Program-made: the position numbers and the translations under genes
The notes under the pieces: model-generated
Database searches by the model: none
Told to the model about the DNA's origin: nothing
Seen by the model: the letters and a program-made list of their open reading frames with translations, nothing else
In this document: positions 32,443 through 42,050 of the stretch, in pieces
Layout: the number at the start of each line of letters is the position of its first letter
Position numbering within the stretch: position 1 is the first letter of the stretch
Assembly (NCBI RefSeq): GCF_000223985.1
Contig: NZ_AFWV01000008.1
Coordinates: 1 to 64,000 of the forward strand
Reading direction: 5' to 3'
Length of the DNA stretch: 64,000 nt
From: Thiocapsa marina 5811
GTDB lineage: Bacteria; Pseudomonadota; Gammaproteobacteria; Chromatiales; Chromatiaceae

Positions 32443-33876
32443 ATGACTGCTTCGACACACTACGACGTTCTCATCGTCGGGGCCGGTGTCACCGGTACCG
32501 CACTCCTCTATCAGCTGGCGAAATTCACCGACCTGAACCGCCTCTGTCTGGTCGAAAAATACGACAGCATCGCCACGGTCAACTCGCACGCTCACAACAA
32601 CAGTCAGACCATTCACTGCGGCGACATCGAGACCAACTACACGCTGGAAAAGGCACGCGCCATAAAGCGCACGGCCTACATGATCATCAACTATACGACC
32701 AAGCTCGCACCGCGCGATCGCGACCGCATCATCCACCGGATGCCGAAGATGGTGCTGGGCGTGGGAGAGAGCGAATGTCGCTACATCCGTGATCGCTACG
32801 AACGCTTCAAGGGGCTTTACCCGCGCATGGAACTGCTCGAGCGCAAGGACATCGCGGAAATCGAGCCCAACGTCGCCCTCGTGGACGGCGCCTGGCGAAA
32901 GGAAGAGATCGTCGCCACCGGCACGCCCGATGATTATTGTGCCGTCGACTTTCAGGCCCTGGCGCAGTCCTTCTCGGCCGATTGCGTGCGCCTGGACCGA
33001 CAGACATCCAAGCAGATCACCCAGTTATTCTCGACCAAGGTCGACAAGATCCGCCGTGACGGCCAGGATTACGTCTTGGAGACCAACCGGGGCCTATTGA
33101 AGGCACGGGCCCTTGTGGTGTGTGCGGGCGGGCACTCGCTCTTGATGGCGCAGGAAATGGGGCTGGGACTGGACTACTCCTGCATGCCCGTCGCCGGATC
33201 CTTCTATTTCGCCCCGGAGGCGCTGAACGGCAAGGTCTACACGGTTCAGAACCCGAGCCTGCCGTTCGCCGCGGTCCACGGCGACCACGACATCAAGGAA
33301 CGCGGTAAGACCCGTTTCGGGCCGACCGCCTTCATGCTGCCGATGCTCGAGCGCTACAACCGCGATAGCATCCCCGAGTTCTTCAAGGTCTTGAGATTCG
33401 ATCGACGGGTTGCCGCGGCCTTTTGGGCCATGCTCAAAGAGCGCGATATCCGCCACTACATCCTGCGCAACCTCCTCTACGAGGTTCCGGGCCTGAATCG
33501 CCACTTCTTCGTACGCGAGATCCGCAAGATCGTGCCCTCGATCCAGGCGGCCGACATCAGCTATGCCGAACGCTTCGGCGGGCTGCGGCCCCAGTTGATC
33601 GACAAGGCATCCGGCAAGCTGCGCATGGGCGAGGCCAAGATCACCAACGACGCAGGTCTCATCTTCAACATGACTCCCTCGCCCGGCGGCACCAGTTGTC
33701 TGGGCAGCGGCGAGACCGACATGCGCTCGATTGCCGCCTATTTGGGCGCGCGAATCGACGAGCAGGCCTTGTCGCGGGAGCTGCTGATGGGATACGAGGA
33801 CACGCGCGAGCAGGGTGACGCGATCGAGGCGGCGGAGACGGATTCCGAAGCCGTGACGCTAGCCGAGGCGGTCTGA
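32443..33876 (+). CDS. mqo: FAD-dependent malate:quinone oxidoreductase-like enzyme
   Basis: This 477-residue flavoprotein has an N-terminal Rossmann dinucleotide motif DVLIVGAGVTGTALLYQL, a conserved NNSQTIHCGDIETNY stretch and a C-terminal MTPSPGGTSCLGSGETD that closes the FAD site. It resembles the malate:quinone oxidoreductases, which oxidise malate to oxaloacetate and pass electrons to quinone at the membrane. The family also contains related 2-hydroxyacid dehydrogenases, so the substrate is not certain. Together with mdh and gltA further right it would serve the citric acid cycle. The ATG at 32443 begins directly before the Rossmann strand; the longer frame upstream is unlike the family. 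Confidence 0.78.
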   Translation: MTASTHYDVLIVGAGVTGTALLYQLAKFTDLNRLCLVEKYDSIATVNSHAHNNSQTIHCGDIETNYTLEKARAIKRTAYMIINYTTKLAPRDRDRIIHRMPKMVLGVGESECRYIRDRYERFKGLYPRMELLERKDIAEIEPNVALVDGAWRKEEIVATGTPDDYCAVDFQALAQSFSADCVRLDRQTSKQITQLFSTKVDKIRRDGQDYVLETNRGLLKARALVVCAGGHSLLMAQEMGLGLDYSCMPVAGSFYFAPEALNGKVYTVQNPSLPFAAVHGDHDIKERGKTRFGPTAFMLPMLERYNRDSIPEFFKVLRFDRRVAAAFWAMLKERDIRHYILRNLLYEVPGLNRHFFVREIRKIVPSIQAADISYAERFGGLRPQLIDKASGKLRMGEAKITNDAGLIFNMTPSPGGTSCLGSGETDMRSIAAYLGARIDEQALSRELLMGYEDTREQGDAIEAAETDSEAVTLAEAV

Positions 33877-33878
33877 AG

Positions 33879-33965
33879 TGAATCGCGTCCTCGGGGCCGT
33901 CTGCTTGGTTTGAGGGTGGTTTCACCCTCGGCGTGACCTGAAGCCTTTCAGCGGGACGCGATTCA
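33879..33965. repeat. AAACCGCG-type element, copy C, variant ends (87 bp)
   Basis: Ends are TGAATCGCGTC and GACGCGATTCA, a variant of the family. It begins two bases after the mqo-like stop. Inside is a perfect 7-bp hairpin, GAGGGTG with CACCCTC around a GTTT loop (33912-33929). Confidence 0.7.
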
Positions 33966-34020
33966 GAGGTTAGAAGCGACGAAGGGATCGAAATCGCGGG
34001 ACTTTCCGGTCGGTAAGCGC

Positions 34021-34101
34021 CGTAGGGTGGACAAGCGTAGCGCAGTCCACCAGCGCCGGCGCCGGGTTCGGTGGACTTCGCTCTCGCTCGTCCACCCTAC
34101 G
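34021..34101. repeat. CGTAGGGTGGAC inverted-repeat element (81 bp)
   Basis: CGTAGGGTGGAC at the left end and GTCCACCCTACG at the right end are perfectly complementary; internal arms (GTCCACC with GGTGGAC) pair as well. Elements of this kind are widespread in proteobacterial intergenic regions. It is distinct from the AAACCGCG family on either side. Confidence 0.8.
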
Positions 34102-34178
34102 GGCGGTCTATCATCAAGGCCCAGCATCCAGGCGGCGACTTAGAGCCGAACCAAGGCAACCCTTTCGACAGAATGTCC

Positions 34179-34262
34179 TAAACCGCTTCACCGCCAAGGT
34201 CATGGGCTCACGCAACCGCAAGCCCAATCCCAAAGATCCTTTATCGCACCGGACGCGGTTTA
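34179..34262. repeat. AAACCGCG-type element, copy E (84 bp)
   Basis: It begins TAAACCGCTTC and ends GGACGCGGTTTA. The right end supplies the TAA stop (complement of 34260-34262) of hemE. The interior is unlike the other copies. Confidence 0.8.
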
Positions 34263-35324
34263 GCCGTGGTAGGGGCGACTGAGCTCATGCACCGCCGCGA
34301 CCATCGCCCCGGCATGCTCCGGATTGACGTCTGGCGTGATCCCGTGTCCGAGATTGAAGACATGGCCCGGACCCTTGCCGTAGCTGGCGAGCACGCGCGC
34401 GACCTCTTCGCGGATCCGCTCGGGTGAGGCGTAGAGCGCACAGGGATCGAGATTGCCCTGAAGCGAGACCCGATCGCCGGTCAGGATGCGCGCATCGGCC
34501 AGATCCGTCGTCCAGTCCACGCCGAGTCCGTCGCAGCCGGTATCGGCCATGTGTTTCAGCCACTGACCGCCGTTCTTGGTGAAGAGGATCACCGGGACGG
34601 CTCGTCCCTCCGCCTCGCGATTCAGACCCTCGACCACGCGCTGCATGTAGGCCAGGGAGAACTCGCGATAGTTCGCCGGCGCCAGCGCACCGCCCCAGGT
34701 ATCGAAGATCATGGTCGCTTGCGCACCGCGGGCGATCTGGGCGTTCAGGTAGGCAATTACGGCGTCCGCGGTCTTCGCCAACAAGGCGTGGAGCAAATCC
34801 GGGCGGTCGAACATCATCCCCTTCACATGCGAGAAGTTCTTCGCACCGCCGCCCTCGACCATGTAGGTCGCGAGTGTCCAAGGGCTGCCGGAGAAGCCGA
34901 TCAAAGGCACGCGCCCGGCGAGCTCGCGTCGAATCGTCGACACGGCATCCATCACGTAGCGCAGCTCGTCCTCGGGATCCGGCACGGCGATCCGATCCAC
35001 GTCGGCCTGCGTGCGTACCGGGCGCTCGAAATGCGGCCCCTCACCCTCTGCGAAATACAGACCCAGACCCATCGCGTCCGGCACCGTCAGGATGTCCGAG
35101 AAAAGGATGGCGGCATCCAACGGAAAACGCTCCAACGGCTGAAGCGTGACCTCGCAGGCCAGCTCCGGGTTCTTGCACAGGTCCATGAAGCTGCCGGCCT
35201 TCGCGCGCGTCGCACGGTACTCGGGCAGATAGCGGCCTGCTTGGCGCATCATCCAAACCGGTGTGTATTCAACGGGTTCGCGCATCACTGCACGGAGGAA
35301 GGTGTCATTGATGAGTGGCGTCAT
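34260..35324 (-). CDS. hemE: uroporphyrinogen decarboxylase
   Basis: This 354-residue cytoplasmic enzyme of haem and bacteriochlorophyll synthesis removes four carboxyl groups from uroporphyrinogen III. Signatures are the N-terminal [18 protein letters not shown], the [12 protein letters not shown] stretch with the catalytic aspartate, [17 protein letters not shown] and the closing [15 protein letters not shown]. The ATG at 35324 gives the normal N-terminus [12 protein letters not shown]; the frame continues upstream to 35528 without similarity. It is divergent from uvrD across an AT-rich gap, and its stop codon is inside repeat copy E. Confidence 0.97.
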   Translation of the reverse strand: MTPLINDTFLRAVMREPVEYTPVWMMRQAGRYLPEYRATRAKAGSFMDLCKNPELACEVTLQPLERFPLDAAILFSDILTVPDAMGLGLYFAEGEGPHFERPVRTQADVDRIAVPDPEDELRYVMDAVSTIRRELAGRVPLIGFSGSPWTLATYMVEGGGAKNFSHVKGMMFDRPDLLHALLAKTADAVIAYLNAQIARGAQATMIFDTWGGALAPANYREFSLAYMQRVVEGLNREAEGRAVPVILFTKNGGQWLKHMADTGCDGLGVDWTTDLADARILTGDRVSLQGNLDPCALYASPERIREEVARVLASYGKGPGHVFNLGHGITPDVNPEHAGAMVAAVHELSRPYHG

Positions 35325-35899
35325 GAAGCAGGACCTGGGCAGTCGAGGAAGAAGGGTCTCGGTGGTTCGGGCGCCCATTCTACATACGGGTTTTGCTCCT
35401 GACGAGGTTGCGAAGGGTGCAGGCGCCGAAGTTCGCCGTTCCGGTGCGGGCGCCAAGTCGCACGCAGGCCGAACAGCGACGGCTCGGCGGGGGAACCAGG
35501 GATCGGATAACTGTATAAGTCTGTTCACGACTGGGTCTAGAAGTCTGTGGATAAGGTGTGTTCATCTTGACGACCTCTTTTTGCACACCGGTTATGCACA
35601 GGTTGAGCGACCACCGGGAAACAGCCTGAAATTCACGCAAGGGATTGACCTTGATTATTTTTTCGACACGGATGAGTTATCCACAACGCTTATTAAGATT
35701 ACTGTTTTTTTATTTAAGCTGTTTTGAATAAAGAAGCGGCCGAGGAACGGGGCGATGCTGCCCGCATAGCCCCGACAGTCACCCAACAGACTGAAATAAA
35801 AAGTTTTTAGGCCCCATCCCTGCGTCCGGCCACGCCTCGCTCGGAGCCAATCGACAACAACACATGTCATGCCGGAGCTGGTTTAGTAGAATCCAGGCG
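35325..35899. other. AT-rich intergenic region with DnaA-box-like nonamers (oriC candidate)
   Basis: The gap between divergent hemE and uvrD is the most AT-rich stretch in the window. It holds TTATCCACA (35677-35685), its reverse complement TGTGGATAA (35546-35554) and the variant TTATGCACA (35592-35600). Poly-T-rich blocks follow directly at 35653-35666 and 35690-35733, the latter including TTTTTTTATTT, reminiscent of the 13-mer unwinding elements beside box R1 of the E. coli origin. No gene is seen. It could be an origin, or simply the promoter region of uvrD with DnaA regulation. Confidence 0.5.
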
Positions 35900-38074
35900 A
35901 TGGATGTCTCCGCCCTTCTCGATTCACTCAACGACGCTCAGCGCGCGGCCGTTGCCGCCGAGTCCGGTCATCTTCTAGTGCTCGCGGGTGCCGGGTCCGG
36001 CAAGACGCGCGTTCTGGTCCATCGCATCGCTTGGTTGGTCCAGGTGCAGCAGGTGCCGTCCTATGCGGTGCTCGCGGTCACCTTCACGAACAAGGCAGCG
36101 CGCGAGATGCGCGGTCGCATCGAGACCATGCTCGGCGTGCCGATCGGCGGGATGTGGGTCGGGACCTTTCATGGCCTCGCCCATCGTTTTCTGCGTGCGC
36201 ACTGGCAGGACGCGCAGCTCCCGCAGCATTTCCAGATCCTGGATTCGGACGATCAGTCCCGCCTGATCAAGCGGATCATGAAGGCGATGGAGCTCGACGA
36301 GGCGCGTTGGCCGCCCCGTCAGGTGCAGGGTTTCATCAACAAGCAGAAGGACGAGGGGCTGAGGCCGAACCACCTCGACGGCGGCGGCGATTTCTTTACC
36401 GACAAGATGATCGCGGTCTACCGCCAGTACGAGGAGGAGCGCGCACGCTCGGGCCTGCTCGACTTTGCCGATCTGCTGCTCAAGACGCTGGAGCTGCTGC
36501 GCGAGCGTCCGGATATCCTGCAGCATTACCAGCGACGCTTCGCCCATATCCTGGTCGACGAGTTCCAGGATACGAACGCCATCCAGTACGCTTGGCTACG
36601 ACTCTTGGCCGGGACGAACGACAACCTCTTCGCCGTCGGCGACGACGATCAGTCGATCTACGGCTGGCGCGGCGCCAAGGTCGAAAATATTCAATCCTTT
36701 CAGCGCGATTATCCCGGCACGCAGGTCATCCGGCTGGAGCAGAATTACCGTTCGAGCGGCAACATCCTGGCCGCAGCCAACGCACTGATCGCACACAATC
36801 CAAGCCGTCTGGGGAAAAACCTCTGGACCCGAGACGGCGAGGGCGAGCCGATTCGCCGCTACACGGCCTTCAACGAGGTCGACGAGGCGCGATTCGTGGT
36901 GGAGAGAATCCGCCGCTTCACGCAGAACGAAGGGCATCGGCGCGACGAGTGCGCCATCCTCTATCGCACCACGGCCCAATCACGCCTGTTCGAAGAGGCG
37001 CTGATCCAGGCGCAGATCCCCTATCGGGTGTACGGCGGACTGCGGTTCTTCGAGCGCGCCGAGATCCGCGATGCGCTCGCCTATCTGCGCTTGGTCGCCA
37101 ACCCGGACGACGATGCCGCCTTCGAGCGCGTGGTCAATACTCCGAACCGTGGCATCGGCGCACGCACCCTGGATCTGTTGCGCCGGCAGGCGCGCGAGAC
37201 GCGGGTCTCGCTCTGGCAGGCGGCAGCCGATCTGACCGGGACATCCGTATTGGGTCCGAGGGGTGGCGCCGCACTGCTTGGATTCGTGGATCTGATTCGC
37301 GACCAGCGCCGAGCACGGGACGGATTGGCTTTGCATGAGCTGGTCACCGCACTCGTCGAGGCGGCCGGCTTGCCGGATTTCTACAAGAAGAACAAGGACG
37401 GCAAGGGCCAGGATCGGGTGGAGAACCTCGAGCAGCTGGTCGACACGGCCGCGCGCTTCGAGGAGGACCTGCACGAGGAAGAGACCGACGCGCTGGCGGT
37501 CTTTCTCGCGCATGCCGCGCTGGAAGCAGGCGACACCCAAGCCGACGGGTTCGAGGACAGTGTGCAGCTCATGACCCTGCACAGCGCCAAGGGTTTGGAG
37601 TTTCCGGTCGTCTTCTTGGTCGGGCTCGAAGAGGGGCTGTTCCCGCACAGTCTTTCGGCGGAGGATCCGAGCCGGCTCGAAGAGGAGCGCCGACTCTGCT
37701 ATGTCGGTATGACGCGCGCGATGCGCGAGCTTTACGTGACCCACGCCGAGAGCCGGCGGCTCTACGGCCGCGAAGAGTCGCCGATGCCCTCGCGATTCCT
37801 GCGCGAGGTTCCACCCGGATTGGTCGAAGAGGTCAGAGCCCGCAGCGCGGTTCGCCGCACGACCTCCGGTCCGAGTCCGAGCCTGGCGTCGATGTCGAGC
37901 GGTGATGCCGGTCTCTTCAGGCTCGGGCAGCGTGTGGTTCACCCGAAGTTCGGCGAGGGCGTGGTCCTGAACAGCGAGGGCCGCGGATCCGCGGCTCGGA
38001 TTCAGGTCAATTTTCAGAAGGCCGGGGCCAAGTGGTTGGTTCTGGCTTATGCTCGGCTCGAGCCGGCAGGTTGA
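35900..38074 (+). CDS. uvrD: DNA helicase II
   Basis: This 724-residue superfamily 1 3'-5' helicase acts in nucleotide-excision and mismatch repair. It follows E. coli UvrD along its whole length: MDVSALLDSLNDAQRAAV start, Walker A LAGAGSGKTR, VTFTNKAAREM, DEFQDTN, GDDDQSIYGWRGA, LEQNYRS, LHSAKGLEFP and the C-terminal KFGEGVV Tudor-like segment that binds RNA polymerase. The start at 35900 gives this canonical N-terminus. No clear LexA box was found upstream. It is followed after 85 bases by repeat copy F. Confidence 0.97.
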   Translation: MDVSALLDSLNDAQRAAVAAESGHLLVLAGAGSGKTRVLVHRIAWLVQVQQVPSYAVLAVTFTNKAAREMRGRIETMLGVPIGGMWVGTFHGLAHRFLRAHWQDAQLPQHFQILDSDDQSRLIKRIMKAMELDEARWPPRQVQGFINKQKDEGLRPNHLDGGGDFFTDKMIAVYRQYEEERARSGLLDFADLLLKTLELLRERPDILQHYQRRFAHILVDEFQDTNAIQYAWLRLLAGTNDNLFAVGDDDQSIYGWRGAKVENIQSFQRDYPGTQVIRLEQNYRSSGNILAAANALIAHNPSRLGKNLWTRDGEGEPIRRYTAFNEVDEARFVVERIRRFTQNEGHRRDECAILYRTTAQSRLFEEALIQAQIPYRVYGGLRFFERAEIRDALAYLRLVANPDDDAAFERVVNTPNRGIGARTLDLLRRQARETRVSLWQAAADLTGTSVLGPRGGAALLGFVDLIRDQRRARDGLALHELVTALVEAAGLPDFYKKNKDGKGQDRVENLEQLVDTAARFEEDLHEEETDALAVFLAHAALEAGDTQADGFEDSVQLMTLHSAKGLEFPVVFLVGLEEGLFPHSLSAEDPSRLEEERRLCYVGMTRAMRELYVTHAESRRLYGREESPMPSRFLREVPPGLVEEVRARSAVRRTTSGPSPSLASMSSGDAGLFRLGQRVVHPKFGEGVVLNSEGRGSAARIQVNFQKAGAKWLVLAYARLEPAG

Positions 38075-38159
38075 CGCGCTGCGCTCGGGCAGGACGACGG
38101 ACCTTCGACCACCGCTGTGACAGGCGCTCGAATTGTTCTACATTGATCGCCTAAATCCG

Positions 38160-38242
38160 AAACCGCGTCTCGCCGATACCCTTGGTCTGCGACAAGGCAG
38201 CGGTGATCCCGAGACGACGCATCTCACTCCGGACGCGGTTTA
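38160..38242. repeat. AAACCGCG-type element, copy F (83 bp)
   Basis: It begins AAACCGCGTC and ends GGACGCGGTTTA. It lies between uvrD and the S1-domain gene, its right end 37 bases before the latter's ATG, so it sits in that leader or terminates uvrD transcription. Confidence 0.85.
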
Positions 38243-38279
38243 GCCGCGACCCTCAACTCGACGACGGCACTCCGCAACC

Positions 38280-39494
38280 ATGTCCGAACCCAGCTTCGAA
38301 GACCTCCTCAAGCAATTCGACCAGACCCATCCGCAGTCTGCCGCCGGCGAGGCAGCCGTCGGAGACAAGGTACGGGGCGTCGTGGTGTCGATCGGCGAGG
38401 ATTACGCCTTCGTCGATCTGGGGGCCAAGTCGGAAGGTCGGCTCGAGGTCTCGGCACTGAAGGATGCCGAAGGCAATCTGACGTCCGCCGTCGGCGACAC
38501 CATCGAGACGCATGTCACCGGCAAGGACGAAGACTCCGGGATGCTGCTGCTCGGCAGTCAGCACGGGCACCGCTATCACGGTATCGAGGAGATCGAGGGC
38601 GCCTACCGCCAAGGGCTTCCGGTACAAGGCCAGGTCAGTGCGGCGGTCAAAGGCGGCGTCGAGGTGCAAGTCGCCGGGTTGCGGGCCTTCTGTCCGGCCT
38701 CTCAGGTCGACATCCGCTTCATCGAAGACCTCTCCGAGCTGGTCGGTCAGCGGTTCGATTTTCGAATCACCAAGTTCGAAGGCGGCCGACGTCCGAATCT
38801 GGTTCTGTCGCGCAAGGTCCTGCTCGAAGAGGAACAACGCCTGCGCGCCGAGGAGACGCGGGCGCAACTGCACGAAGGTGCAGTGCTGTCCGGGGTTGTC
38901 ACTTCGCTCAAGGACTACGGTGCGTTCGTGGATATCGGCGGTCTCGAGGGCATGATCCACATCAGCCAGCTGGCCTTCGGTCATGTAAAGCATCCCGGGG
39001 AGATCCTCAGCGTCGGCCAGCCCGTCGAGGTCTCGGTGCTGCGCATCGAGCCGCCGAGCGGTCCGAAGAGTCGGGAGAAGATTGCGCTCTCGATCCGCGC
39101 ACTCGCCCGCGACCCCTGGCAGGAAGCCGCCGACACCTTCCCCGTCGGTCAGCGCGTGAGCGGCACGGTGAGTCGGCTGCAACCCTTCGGGGCCTTCGTC
39201 GAGCTGGCCCCGGGGATCGACGGTCTGGTGCATATCAGCGAGCTCGGCGCCGGGCGGCGCGTGAATCATCCAAGCGAGGTCCTGAACGTCGGGGACCCGG
39301 TCGAGGCAACCGTCTTGGGGGTCGATACGGAGCGGCGTCGGATCAGTCTGTCGCTCGACGAAACCAAGGGAGTCGAGGCTGGACTACAGGCGCCCGGCAT
39401 CATGCCCGGCGCACCGGCTGCCGAGGCCCCGGAGAAGACCCTGGGCAGCTTCGGCGCGCTTCTTCAAGAGTCTTTGAAGAAGGGCCGATCGTAG
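38280..39494 (+). CDS. S1 RNA-binding domain protein (four S1 repeats)
   Basis: This 404-residue protein contains four S1/OB repeats: about residues 26-95 (KVRGVVVSIGEDYAFVDLG), 110-178, 195-268 (LSGVVTSLKDYGAFVDIGGL) and 288-360 (VSGTVSRLQPFGAFVELAPG). It is shorter than ribosomal protein S1, which has six repeats in Gammaproteobacteria, so it is an additional S1-like protein that binds RNA or ribosomes. Repeats three and four are the best conserved, with the EGMIHIS and DGLVHISEL motifs. The tail is Ala/Gly/Pro-rich and ends in a short basic helix. It stands alone, with a repeat element in the leader. Confidence 0.88.
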   Translation: MSEPSFEDLLKQFDQTHPQSAAGEAAVGDKVRGVVVSIGEDYAFVDLGAKSEGRLEVSALKDAEGNLTSAVGDTIETHVTGKDEDSGMLLLGSQHGHRYHGIEEIEGAYRQGLPVQGQVSAAVKGGVEVQVAGLRAFCPASQVDIRFIEDLSELVGQRFDFRITKFEGGRRPNLVLSRKVLLEEEQRLRAEETRAQLHEGAVLSGVVTSLKDYGAFVDIGGLEGMIHISQLAFGHVKHPGEILSVGQPVEVSVLRIEPPSGPKSREKIALSIRALARDPWQEAADTFPVGQRVSGTVSRLQPFGAFVELAPGIDGLVHISELGAGRRVNHPSEVLNVGDPVEATVLGVDTERRRISLSLDETKGVEAGLQAPGIMPGAPAAEAPEKTLGSFGALLQESLKKGRS

Positions 39495-39609
39495 GTTTAT
39501 TCGGACCTTTGCGGACTGGACTATAGGCCCGGGGATCGCGCTTTGGCTCCGCCGTCGGCCCCCGGAGGCACGGCACAGAGATCATCAACACGCAGACTGG
39601 AGGACGGGG

Positions 39610-40695
39610 ATGCAACGCCGCGATTTCATCAAAGGGGTTGGTGCTGGCTCGCTGGCTGTCGGGGCGTTGACCGGCGGTATCGGGTCGGCTCATGCGAAGG
39701 CCGAATACAAGTGGAAGATGGTCACCACCTGGCCGAAGAACTTTCCCGGTCTCGGCACAGGTGCGAATAACCTGGCGGCCTTGATCGGCGAGATGAGCGG
39801 CGGTCGCATCGAGGTCAAGGTCTTCGGCGCCGGCGAGCTGGTCCCCGCATTCGAGATCTTCGATGCCGTCTCGCGCGGGACCGCCGAGATGGGCCACGGC
39901 TCGGCCTATTACTGGAAAGGCAAAAGCGAAGCTGCCCAGTTCTTCTCCACCGTGCCTTTCGGTCTGACGGCACAGGAGATGAACGGCTGGATCTACCACG
40001 GCGGCGGAATGGAGCTCTGGACCGAGCTCTACGCGCAGTTCGGCTTGGTCCCTGCCCCTGCCGGGAACACCGGCGTTCAGATGGGCGGTTGGTTCAACAA
40101 GGAGATCAACTCGGTCGAGGACCTGAAAGGCCTGAAGATGCGCATCCCCGGCCTCGGCGGCGAGGTCTTGGCACGGGCTGGCGGTATCCCGGTCAATCTG
40201 CCGGGAGGCGAGCTCTTCACCGCGCTGCAGAACGGTACGATCGATGCGACCGAGTGGGTCGGACCCTACAACGATTTGGCATTCGGTCTCTACAAGGCGG
40301 CCAAGTATTACTACTATCCAGGCTGGCACGAGCCGGGCACGATCCTGGAGGCCATGATCAACAAGAAGGTCTACGAGGGGCTGCCGGCGGATCTTCAATC
40401 CATCGTCATGAATGCCTGCAAGGTCGTCAATCAGGACATGCTCGCCGAGTACACCGCACGCAACCCGGTCGCGCTGCAGACCCTCATCACCAAGCACAAC
40501 GTCGACCTGCGACGGTTTCCCGACGACGTCATCCTCAAGCTGCGAGCACTCTCGGAGGAGGCCGTCGCGGAGATCGCGCAAAAGGACGAGTTCTCCTCGA
40601 AGGTCTACAGCTCCTACAAGAAATTCCTCAGCCAAAGCAAGGAGTGGAGTGGAATCGGGGAGTTGACCTACCTGCAGGCACGCGATCAGGCGTGA
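39610..40695 (+). CDS. TRAP transporter solute-binding protein (DctP type), Tat-exported
   Basis: This 361-residue periplasmic binding protein of TRAP carriers starts MQRRDFIKGVGAGSLAVGA, a twin-arginine signal. The DctP family core follows (WKMVTTWPKNFPG, then IEVKVFGAGELVP, LKGLKMRIPGLGGEVL and NGTIDATEWVGPYND). The conserved arginine in MRIPG binds the ligand carboxylate; this subgroup (TakP-like) often binds 2-oxo acids. No dctQ or dctM permease gene is nearby, so the permease must be elsewhere. The stop TGA overlaps the GTG start of hemW (GTGA at 40692-40695). GGAGGA is well placed before the ATG. Confidence 0.92.
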   Translation: MQRRDFIKGVGAGSLAVGALTGGIGSAHAKAEYKWKMVTTWPKNFPGLGTGANNLAALIGEMSGGRIEVKVFGAGELVPAFEIFDAVSRGTAEMGHGSAYYWKGKSEAAQFFSTVPFGLTAQEMNGWIYHGGGMELWTELYAQFGLVPAPAGNTGVQMGGWFNKEINSVEDLKGLKMRIPGLGGEVLARAGGIPVNLPGGELFTALQNGTIDATEWVGPYNDLAFGLYKAAKYYYYPGWHEPGTILEAMINKKVYEGLPADLQSIVMNACKVVNQDMLAEYTARNPVALQTLITKHNVDLRRFPDDVILKLRALSEEAVAEIAQKDEFSSKVYSSYKKFLSQSKEWSGIGELTYLQARDQA

Positions 40696-41879
40696 TCGAG
40701 TCTGCAAGCAGCGGCGGCGCGCAGGCGTTGCCGCTTGCGCTCTACGTGCACACCCCCTGGTGTGTCAGTAAATGCCCCTACTGCGATTTCAACTCGCATG
40801 CCGCGGATGCGCCGCCGTTCGAACCCTATGTGACACGCCTGCTGGCGGATCTGGACTTGGAGCTCGATCGGCCCGGTGCACGCCGCCCCTTGAGCTCGGT
40901 GTTTATCGGCGGCGGTACACCCAGCCTATTTCCCGGTTCGGCGATTCGGCGTTTACTCGACGGTGTTCGGGAGCGCGCGGACTTGCTCCCCGAGGTGGAG
41001 ATCACCCTCGAGGCAAACCCCGGGACGCGCGACGCGGCCTGTTTCGAAGATTATCGAGAGTCGGGGGTGAATCGGCTCTCGATCGGCGTGCAAAGTCTCT
41101 CGGCAGCGCGTTTGCGTGCGCTTGGGCGGATCCACGGGCCGGAGGATGTTCGCGACACCCTGCGGATGGCTCGCGCGGCCGGCTTCGACAATCTCAATCT
41201 GGACATGATGTTCGCCCTTCCCGGGCAGGACCTTGCCGGGGCGCGACAGGACCTCGCGAGGTTGATCGCTCTGGAACCCGAGCACGTCTCCTACTATCAG
41301 CTAACCCTCGAGCCCAATACGGCGTTTCATGCCCACCCGCCCCGTCTGCCGGATCCAGACTTGGCCGCCGACATGGCGGAACAGGGGCTCGAGGACCTGG
41401 CGCACGCCGGTTACCGTCAATACGAGGTCTCCGCACATGCACAGGACGGCGCGCGGTGTCGTCATAATCTCAACTACTGGGAGTTCGGCGACTATCTCGG
41501 GATCGGCGCGGGCGCACACGGAAAGTTAACAAGGGAGGACAGCGCACGCGTCGACCGGCAGGTGTCGCGAACCGCCAAACGCCGTCATCCCGTGGCGTAT
41601 TTGAGTGCATCTCCCGACGACTTGCTCAGCAGCACGCGGATCCTGAACGAACAGGATCTCATTTTCGAATTCGCACTCAACGCACTCCGACTGACCGAAG
41701 GATTCCCGCGCGACCTCTTCACGCAAACCACCGGGCTGCCTTGGTCGCGTATCGCGAACATCGTCCGCGGCGCCGTAGACGACGGCATGCTTCGGATCCT
41801 CGCCGACCGGGTCGAGCCCACGAGCCCGGGCTATCGCTTCCTGGACGACCTCGTTGCGCGTTTCGCAACGCGGGCATGA
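40692..41879 (+). CDS. hemW: radical SAM haem chaperone HemW
   Basis: This 395-residue protein related to coproporphyrinogen III dehydrogenase carries the radical SAM cluster motif CVSKCPYC. Other marks are GGGTPSLF, LSIGVQSL, DMMFALPGQ and LGIGAGAHGKL, all typical of HemW. HemW binds haem and delivers it to respiratory proteins; it is not a coproporphyrinogen oxidase despite older names. The GTG start at 40692 overlaps the TRAP gene stop by four bases, so translation is probably coupled although the functions look unrelated. Confidence 0.9.
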   Translation: MIESASSGGAQALPLALYVHTPWCVSKCPYCDFNSHAADAPPFEPYVTRLLADLDLELDRPGARRPLSSVFIGGGTPSLFPGSAIRRLLDGVRERADLLPEVEITLEANPGTRDAACFEDYRESGVNRLSIGVQSLSAARLRALGRIHGPEDVRDTLRMARAAGFDNLNLDMMFALPGQDLAGARQDLARLIALEPEHVSYYQLTLEPNTAFHAHPPRLPDPDLAADMAEQGLEDLAHAGYRQYEVSAHAQDGARCRHNLNYWEFGDYLGIGAGAHGKLTREDSARVDRQVSRTAKRRHPVAYLSASPDDLLSSTRILNEQDLIFEFALNALRLTEGFPRDLFTQTTGLPWSRIANIVRGAVDDGMLRILADRVEPTSPGYRFLDDLVARFATRA

Positions 41880-42050
41880 TCAGGGCCCCGAGGAGGAGCC
41901 CGGACCGGGACCGAAATTGCGCTCGGGGCGATCGACCCGCGACAAACGGGCGCAACACACGGTTGCGGGAGCCTGTTCCAGGTTGTATCCTACCGCGTTC
42001 CATCGATTTTTCAGCGCCCGATCGGGGCCAATGCCAACGCCAGGGTCATC

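Noticed and set aside
35325-35899. LexA box in front of uvrD
   Set aside because: CTGT occurs near 35510 and 35703 but no matching ACAG at the required spacing of eight bases was found.
30981-38242. Repeat elements as integron attC sites
   Set aside because: Length and inverted ends are similar, but the ends read CGCGGTTTA and lack the GTTRRRY core, and no integrase or cassette array is present.
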